A DNA stretch of 64,000 bases from Haliotis asinina (lineage: Eukaryota > Mollusca > Gastropoda > Lepetellida > Haliotidae). This document shows, piece after piece, positions 58,001 to 64,000 of the stretch (the stretch's first letter is position 1; each line of letters starts with the position of its first letter). The notes below the pieces were generated by a model, which did no database searches, was not told where the DNA came from, and worked only from the letters and a program-made list of their open reading frames with translations. The stretch spans positions 37,781,001 through 37,845,000 of the forward strand of contig NC_090291.1 of NCBI RefSeq assembly GCF_037392515.1, read 5' to 3'. The translations under genes were made by a program, and so were the position numbers.

Positions 58001-59182
58001 CGTCATCCCTGGTTTCCACTTGCCACCATGTCGGATCGGTCCTGCTCCAAGTCTCCATTTCATCTTTTTACCCTGAGGCTTGTAATGAGGACCTTCACCT
58101 GGCTTCCACTTCCCTCCTGTGTGTGAGTTGGGTGGGTTGTCAAAGTCATCGTCCGAATAGACATCAAAGTTGCAATCTAAGTCATCATCAGAAGGCAAGT
58201 CTACAATATCCTCATCTGAACTGAAGTCAAGATTACTCAGGATTTTCGAGATTGGAAGATCAATGTCTGCGTGATCTTCATCATCAAACCCTTTGGAGTG
58301 ATGATTCATAGAATCTCTGCCAAATCCATTGGGTGACTTCTGTTCCCGTGTTCCTTTACTCTGCAGCTCCAAAGACTGGAAAAAGTCTTCACAATGCCCC
58401 GAGGTAGTTGTTGGCATTACAGAGTTGGGATCAACAGCTCCTCCTGTAATTGGGCTAAGGTTTGCATTGATGAAACGTGAAAGAGGTGAATGCACTTCAA
58501 CAGATAATGTGTTATGTGAGTTCTGGTTTGAGTCTGGAGCACTGAAAGACAGACTAGGTGAAGCTGAAACGCTCTGTTGGGAGATGGATGGTAAAGCTGA
58601 CTGCAATGGCTCTGAAGCTATTGCTGGTGGAAGAGGATCAGCTGTCAGAGATGAGGACAATGTCGAAGGTATGGTATTAAGCTGTGAACCGGGAGAATGG
58701 AAGAGACGATTAGGTTGACTGCTTGGGGGAGTAATAGCTTGACATGGTTCAAGGCCAGAGTAATGACTAGATTCTGAGACAGATGTGGGTAGAGTTGTTG
58801 CAGCAGTGGTAGAGGTGAAGGTGGGGCCACTAACAGTCTGCATGGGCTGAGTATAAACATCTGGGTGGGATTCAGGGAACATGAGTTGAGACGAGAACTC
58901 CTTGTCTGTCCTCTGTCCCAATCCTGATAACATGGAGGATGGATTGACAACATTCTGGTCATTGCTCAACAGCAGGGTGTCAGGATTCTGAAGGTGACTG
59001 CTGGAGGTGATCTGTGCCTGGTATGTGTTGTCAGGAGCAACAGGACGAGGCCCGTCTGTTGGGATATCTGTCTGCTTCTTTCCATGGCACTGGTTCTTCT
59101 TGTGGACGATGTAGTTGATGAGGCCAACGATGGTCTGGTTGCAGACAAGGCACAAATGGGTGTCGAACATGTCATCCTCCAT
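55034..59182 (-). CDS. Large C2H2 zinc-finger protein (about 19 fingers, N-terminal C2HC)
   Basis: One exon encodes 1,382 residues. An acceptor (TTTCAG at 59185-59190) lies two bases before the ATG at 59182, so at least one noncoding 5' exon lies upstream. The open frame extends further, but that part is intron. Order: C2HC motif at 11-32 (C11, C14, H27, C32), recalling the N-terminal motif of BCL11 and ZFP64; Ser/Thr/Pro-rich 50-260; acidic 300-348; basic Gly/Lys segment 356-425 with GGKWKPG twice; seven C2H2 fingers at 429-715; acidic linker 740-800 and basic KKVILRKRKKKKVFK (probable nuclear signal); twelve fingers at 835-1217, one with a HTGEKP linker; Ser/Thr-rich tail. Probably a nuclear DNA-binding regulator. 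I cannot name the orthologue; ZFP64-, ZNF407- or ZFAT-like labels are all possible. Confidence 0.93.
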   Translation of the reverse strand: MEDDMFDTHLCLVCNQTIVGLINYIVHKKNQCHGKKQTDIPTDGPRPVAPDNTYQAQITSSSHLQNPDTLLLSNDQNVVNPSSMLSGLGQRTDKEFSSQLMFPESHPDVYTQPMQTVSGPTFTSTTAATTLPTSVSESSHYSGLEPCQAITPPSSQPNRLFHSPGSQLNTIPSTLSSSLTADPLPPAIASEPLQSALPSISQQSVSASPSLSFSAPDSNQNSHNTLSVEVHSPLSRFINANLSPITGGAVDPNSVMPTTTSGHCEDFFQSLELQSKGTREQKSPNGFGRDSMNHHSKGFDDEDHADIDLPISKILSNLDFSSDEDIVDLPSDDDLDCNFDVYSDDDFDNPPNSHTGGKWKPGEGPHYKPQGKKMKWRLGAGPIRHGGKWKPGMTHGKHGPAAKGEPSHASNGKQAPSSIGKQIDTKNYECKICDMTFNNRFLYSNHFGSKTHKDTVAAKDSEKSKKKDEEKTAKNKAESESQGMTPKRQVHVCTVCDKKFHRRYEIAKHLVTNFHRNRAMKHPEAVNMLQKYHQLVLRLSPYQCKLCSFFFNRECDFLNHIDSDEHMSNCRKAVGQLVCVVCKFMASDFKMLNDHLKGREHKDEMKKSPNLCIIKEYVCEIKCKYCGVVMNNRKRMSRHIAYRHPQKQITKPFIRVKGGHHPECPDCGKTCVSPSALIVHIRRNHTKERPFKCDPCGKSFAVLGALSNHVKSRRHENKLKQNAALVVLDQALRGKLAEGMNVKEEEVEKNLDRKEEQDGNRPEERVKTAADCSSSEEEEEDNEDDAMVIYNKDDKAFPEKDGKKECALQFESKEEIVPTNKKVILRKRKKKKVFKCEHCDYACGQYSDLRPHCEEVHPNEVHYCDMCSSTFLSLKAYRIHCSGRYHQEQMERSTETASDQFYKCSICDMKFVDERWRNFHFEYQHNHLNNEASLHEITKGNDKVTKLYGDHLQLLEDLPKNTSLSCPECGKFLKKDHLVEHLRLHTGEKPYTCRFCEKSFVAKLSLRRHLMMHMGLTENTCNICGREFKKLETFRNHMEQHSSEKEGSKCICDVCGMVFTLKKQVEAHMKRHGERKHKCPIDGCTWTFVMRHELKMHMLTHTKEKKFLCDICGFGATTKNRLQRHVKTHSGIRDHHCMYCTYKAGCSTHLRRHMRIHIGSKPFKCPYCPYTCNTHENVRKHIAKTKKHQGLKIYPCKFCEFGTNTGKEFRDHLLTSHPDEVTGEKLDSLSVFSGLYVRGDDPSQPQEGTKIVHVKERQPKPQRNAIIQTIKNVRLTNQNVDIQGAAAVISEAASHVPRQPICNIESYWSNDAGSNRSHWFQAGDATNAITALTSDPSNLYAQPVSTSENCFLVNVAQGSINSSSTSYHEGSVANVVVVSSDF

Positions 59183-59227
59183 TCCTGAAACCAGACAGAA
59201 GACAGTTACAATATAATTTGGATAGTA

Positions 59228-59374
59228 CCAAACAAACTTTTTTAAATTGAAAAGGAGCCCCGGGGGGCCAGAGTACCCAAGGCAATCTTCATTTAGGGCT
59301 TTTACATAGCGGGAAGAGTTGGGGAATAGGGGAAACAATGTAGTTCATGGACTGTGAAACAGGCTAGGTAGCGT
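59228..59374. repeat. Dispersed repeat family C, copy 2
   Basis: TTTTTTAAATTGAAAAGGAG, GGGAAGAGTTGGGGAATAGG, AACAATGTAGTTCATGGACT then GTGAAACAGGCTAG. It sits in the intron about 45 bases upstream of the zinc-finger exon acceptor and supplies the spurious N-terminal extension of that open frame. Confidence 0.68.
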
Positions 59375-61332
59375 AATGTAACTACCAAAACATCATTGTT
59401 GTTGTTGGTGGTGGTGGTGTTGTTGAATACTGGGGAATTATTCCTACAGGGTGTCGTAGTACAATACTACACCATTCATGGTCATCCAACATAACTATCC
59501 ACACATCTGTTTAATCAGCAGTTGCAGAATACTGGGTGATTATTTCTATAAGAACGAATAATGTTTGATGTTGGACATGGCTGCATTCTCAGCTTAAATC
59601 AGGAAACAGGTAACTTCTATCGACATGCTGACATGGCATCCAGCCTTGGATGTGAAGGAGTCTGGAATTGTATCTTGAAACTTGGTTACATTAAGGCTGC
59701 TACACAACTATGAAATTCCTGGAGTTACCATGGTCCTGATCTTTAAGTCATTATCAAAAAGAGATGCATTTCACTGTGTTTTATCTGACCTTGCAAACAA
59801 AGGAAATTTATGGATGTTTTGGGATGATAAGAAATGGCAGTCATCTGCCACATGACATTTGACCTACTGCAAAGTGAGAGTGTCATTAAGGGTGTCATTA
59901 TATTTTCTGATTTGTTGAGTGACAAGTAGCAGCAGGAACTATATCGATTACACATACAAAGATAACAAATATTCAGCAGTAGGTCATTTCATGATTATAT
60001 GTTTGTGGATAAATAACAACTTTTTTGAATTTACAACTTTGAAATAACCTACAAACATGGATATGGTGCTGTTTTGTTTATTGCCTCCCTCTGCAATATT
60101 CCAGCAATATGGCAGCGGTGTGTAAATAATCCAGTAAAAATCTAGTATGAGACAGGGGCCATGCGCCATTTTGCACATCAGAATAAAAAATGGCGGATTA
60201 AAGTTTTGAAGTTTACTACTGATACCAGGGCAGTGGCCAATTCTAAATTCAGAAAATGGCTAATAATCGTGAAAATGACCCATTGTAAAAGTTCTCTTTC
60301 TCAGTCATGGACTTGTAATGCTTATCTCCCTTTTCATCCATTATGTCATATTTATGTAAGGCCTAACTGACTCTGGGAGGGAGTTTGGGATAGCCAGATA
60401 GAATTCAATGAGAAATATTCTAGTCAATCAATCTAGTCATGCCATTTTCACCAGAGACTGACAGCTTGGACAACAACAAACACTACTATGACAGATTGAA
60501 ACCATCTTTTTCTTACAGCAGGTATGAGGAACAGGTTATATTCTGTCTCAAAATCAACATGGAGTTCCTCTTTATTGCATGCTGTGAGTGAGGGAATGAG
60601 TTTAGTCTTGCTTTTAGCAATATTGCAGCAATATCATGCTGATGTATACCGGAACTGGGTTTCACTTGCAGGCTCATAAGTTTAGTCCGGAACCTATTCC
60701 TATACTCCATTCCCAAAGGACCATTCCCATTTAAACAGAAGGATCCGGCCACCTTCACACACCATTTGGAATGTGTGATATCAAAGTATTTCTCGAATAA
60801 ACCCCATAAATGTAAAATAATAATACCAGGACCACTTAGACCCCTGATTTTTCCTTTATTAACATTTACAGTTCGGTGAATTCAAGTGGCAGTTTTGACA
60901 GCATTTGAGGTTTGTCCATGTACAGTGTTAATGTCTGGAGAATGTTCTTGTCATGAATATATTGATCGCCAGTAGCTTTCACCTAAACATGGAACCCTTG
61001 GGATCAGACTTTAGTCACGGACCCCGTCTATACACCCATGATGGATGGATGGCACACATCAGGGTCAGGTTTCAACTGAGTCATATTTTAGGACAATGTA
61101 GACTGTCCTAAATGTCCTAACAAATTTCAGAGTGAATTGTTACAAAATAGAATAATGGTCTGTCAAGGGATGATATAATAATGATATTGCTCAGAGACTT
61201 TATGTCTGGAGCTTCGTCCCTTTAGGGATATAGATATAGTGCTCAGTTGTAGAAATTAAGAATTATTATGTATATGCTAGGTGAAAGTTGGGAATAACCT
61301 TTGGGCCTTACTGATATCTACAATTTCAAAGC
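59375..61332. other. Upstream/intronic DNA of the zinc-finger gene, with SINE pieces
   Basis: Contains a family B tail piece at 60082-60135 (CAATATTCCAGCAATATGGC, GTGTGTAAATAATCCAGT) and a family A minus-strand piece at 60585-60682 (TTGCAGCAATATCATGCTGA). The first exon of the zinc-finger gene was not identified. Confidence 0.5.
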
Positions 61333-61825
61333 AACCCAATCCAAGTGCAACTGATCTCTTCAGCCCCACCCCAGGGCAACTGATCTCTCCAATCTCACTC
61401 AAGGCAACTGATCTTTTGAACCCGACCCTAAGGCAATCGGTCTCTCCAGCCTTACCCTAAGGCATCTGAACTCCCCAACCCCACCCTAAAGCAACTGATC
61501 TTTCCAACCCCAGCCTAAGGCAACTGATTTCTCCAACCGCACTCCAAGGCAATTTATCCCTCCAGCTTAAAGCAACTGATCTCTACAACCCCTCACCCAA
61601 AGGCAAGTGGTCTCTACAACCTCACCCTAAGGCAACTGGTCTCTCCAACCCCAGCCTCAGGCAACTGTTCTCTCCAACCCCTCTCCAAGGGCAACTGATC
61701 TCTCCAAACCCCACCCTAAGGCAACTGATTTCTCCAACCCCTCTCCAAGGGCAAGTGATCTCTCCAGCCCCAGCCTAAGGCAACTGTTCTCTCCAACACC
61801 ACCCTAAGGCAACCCCATCAACTAT
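61333..61825. repeat. About 30-bp minisatellite
   Basis: Roughly sixteen units of AAGGCAACTGATCTCTCCAA then CCCCACCCT, with frequent single-base changes and small length differences. The minus strand is G-rich. Confidence 0.93.
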
Positions 61826-62654
61826 AGAGACCTAAGCAAAACCTAAAGTAAAACTGATCTCACAACTCATTCACACCAACTGTCTCAGCACCTGATCTCT
61901 GCAAGAAGTGTGGCAATCACTATCACCCAACAAACTTCATGTACTCAAAACTATGGGACAGTACCAAAGATTGTCTACAAATACACATTGACCTAAATGC
62001 TGCCTGTAACATACAGATAACATACTAACAACCACACACGTCATCGTCTTATAGCACCCCAAGAATTATGTATACAGCAAATGATATTCCTGGAAATCAA
62101 ATCCGAATGATAGATTAACCTTTACATGCAAAGTAAACAAAGACATTACATCACTACCCCATACACTGCTCTGTCAAAGGCCCACTTATACTGCATGAAG
62201 AATAATTAGTGTCTGACTGTACACTGTAGATAATGTTAGTCGTCAGCGCCGCCCAGATCGGGTTGCCAGCTCTCAGGAACAGTAATGGCTGCCTTGTTAC
62301 AGAGGCTGAGTGACAGACAGTGTCAGGGAGGGACATAAAACCGTCAGAGTCTTTCTCTATCATTATGTCAGGGGTTTAATGGATAGCAAGCACCTGCTCT
62401 ATAGCCAAACCTCGAAAACATCTCGTCCCTGAAATTAACATTATTTTACAGAAAACAATCTCAAATTTTTGTAAACATAAATATGAAATGTTCTTCAAAA
62501 CCCTTTTTATCATGTTCAGAAGCTGAAGTAATCTATGCTTGTATATAGACTTATATACACCAGATATTACAGACTTGCTTGGGTTCTCTTGGATATAATC
62601 ATTCAGGGTCTATATGATATATTACTGCAGTTAGTAATCATAGACTAATGCTTT
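61826..62654. other. Spacer without recognised features
   Basis: Nothing recognised on either strand. Confidence 0.4.
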
Positions 62655-62828
62655 GTCCCTGATGATATATAATTCTGACAGAAACAAAAAATCGTTTTTA
62701 ATTCAAAAGGAGACCCACTGATAAGGGAATTCAGAACATGAGAAAATATAGACTTTTTTTCATTTTTCTATTTTAACAAGGGTTGGGAAAAGGAAAATAA
62801 TGTGGTTCAGGGACTGTGAAACAGACAA
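62655..62828. repeat. Dispersed repeat family C, copy 3
   Basis: GATATATAATTCTGACAGAA, TTTTTAATTCAAAAGGAGAC, GGGTTGGGAAAAGGAAAATA, ATGTGGTTCAGGGACTGTGA then AACAGAC. The best-preserved left part of the three copies. Confidence 0.7.
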
Positions 62829-62919
62829 CAGTATATCTAAGCCGTCAAACATAGACCGGCATGTCTTGAAATATTTCAGAGTCTGTATGACAGACTATAG
62901 CCATACCCTCCTCATAGAG

Positions 62920-63057
62920 TAAGTGAATGAGTGTTTTTACCCCACCTTTTGCAATATTCCAGCAAAATCATGGCAGGGGGCATGGCAATGGTGAATCAAA
63001 CCTTGGTCTTTGGCATAACGAGCCAACGGTTTCATCACTAGACTACCCCCATCACTT
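62920..63057 (-). repeat. tRNA-derived SINE (family A), diverged
   Basis: TTTTGCAATATTCCAGCAAA, GGCATAACGAGCCAACGGTT and TCATCACTAGACTACCCCC mark tail, head and A-box region of a minus-strand copy; the middle is shortened. Confidence 0.72.
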
Positions 63058-63416
63058 CCCCTCCTCACTGAAATCATGGGACACTCTATACCAATATTTA
63101 AAAAAGCACATGTTAGTTCGTTTACTTTAGATCATAAATTAGCTACTTCTGCCTAAACCTACTCCCTGGCTATTCATTGATATTAAACCAAAATGATCAT
63201 CTGTATGGTGACTAACAGATGCTCTTCCTGTTGGATCAATTCAGTGATGTAGAATGGAATGTCCAATCACAATGTTGCTGAAACAAAATCTTGTGTGGGT
63301 ATTTGTAGTCTGGGAATTAACTTAAAGAGGAATGACTGGGAATAACTGGAAACTGAGTGATGAATGGGGCAGACAGAAGTTGACTGGGGTTTGACTATGG
63401 GTTGACTGGAAGACAT

Positions 63417-64000
63417 GACGGGGATGTCTGGAGGCTGACTGGAGGTTAATAGGGGTTGATGGGGTGATGACAAGGATGTCTGGAGGCTGACTGGGGGTTA
63501 ATAGGGGTTGATGGGGTGATGACGGGGATGTCTGGAGGCTGACTGGGGGTTAATAGGGGTTGATGGGGTGATGACAGGGATGTCTGGAAGCTGACTGGAG
63601 GTTAATAGGGGTTGATGGGATGATGACAAGGATGTCTGGAGGCTGACTGGGGGTTAATAGGGGTTGATGGGGTGATGACAAGGATGTCTGGAGGCTGACT
63701 GGAGGTTAATAGGGGTTGTTGGGGTGATGACGGGGATGTCTGGAGGCTGACTGGAGGTTAATAGGGGTTGATGGGGTGATGACAGGGATGTCTGGAGGCT
63801 GACTGGGGGTTAATAGGGGTTGATGGGGTGATGACAAGGATGTCTGGAGGCTGACTGGGGGTTAATAGGGGTTGATGGGGTGATGACAGGGATGTCTGGA
63901 GGCTGACTGGAGGTTAATAGGGGATGATGGGGTGGTGATAGGGGGTGTGTGTCTGGAGGCTGACTGGAGGTTGAATGGGGTTGATGGGATGGTGACAGGG
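63417..64000. repeat. 52-bp G-rich minisatellite running off the window
   Basis: About eleven units of GATGTCTGGAGGCTGACTGG followed by GGTTAATAGGGGTTGATGGG and GTGATGAC, 52 bases each, nearly identical until 63,900. Units with GGGG at four places (e.g. 63493-63527) fit the usual G-quadruplex rule, with loops of 5-7 bases. The array continues past the window end. Confidence 0.96.

Noticed and set aside
55532-58718. Many plus-strand frames opposite the zinc-finger exon
   Set aside because: Antisense shadows of a long GC-richer coding exon; none has a recognisable motif.
59183-59338. 52-residue N-terminal extension of the zinc-finger frame
   Set aside because: A good splice acceptor lies two bases before the internal ATG, the extension starts at a non-ATG codon, and it translates repeat family C.
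1-64000. CRISPR arrays, bacterial-type operons, rRNA genes
   Set aside because: Tandem repeats present are head-to-tail minisatellites without unique spacers, and all genes have animal intron structure.

Overview
The window is animal nuclear DNA, most likely from a marine gastropod close to abalone (Haliotis). Three lines of evidence support this. The genes carry many GT-AG introns. The overall base composition is AT-rich. About forty copies or pieces of two SINE-like repeats, which I recall as abundant in abalone DNA, are scattered throughout. The species call is inference from memory of repeats and was not searched.

Layout. (1) 1-12,359, minus strand: complete 15-exon TPX2 (spindle assembly factor and Aurora A activator), 829 codons after splicing, with its 3'UTR running to the window edge. 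(2) 12,360-12,750: a short head-to-head gap, probably a bidirectional promoter, with CCAAT boxes, an E2F-like site and a CHR-like motif. (3) 13,596-22,477, plus strand: CIAPIN1/anamorsin (cytosolic Fe-S cluster assembly) in six coding exons, with an apparent one-base frameshift in the first. Its introns hold a perfect 248-bp tandem duplication and a 537-bp near-palindrome. (4) About 23.1-54.6 kb: a repeat-rich gene desert. It holds SINE copies, minisatellites, a probable solo LTR, a Tc1/mariner/IS630-type transposase relic, two opposed non-LTR retrotransposon relics, two MITE-type elements and a few weak, unrecognised open frames. (5) 55,034-59,182, minus strand: one large exon encoding a 1,382-residue protein with about 19 C2H2 zinc fingers and an N-terminal C2HC motif; its 5' noncoding exon is not located. 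(6) 59.2-64 kb: upstream or intronic DNA with two long minisatellites, one running off the window end.

The three host genes are not an operon. TPX2 and CIAPIN1 are linked only by their shared 5' region. The zinc-finger gene stands alone.

The most unusual signals are: a 195-bp element with a clean 9-bp target duplication inserted in a SINE, plus a second copy 12 kb away; the intronic near-palindrome; a 54-bp minisatellite that grew out of SINE sequence; and an undescribed dispersed repeat, one copy of which abuts the zinc-finger exon. I saw no CRISPR array, rRNA or convincing functional tRNA gene.
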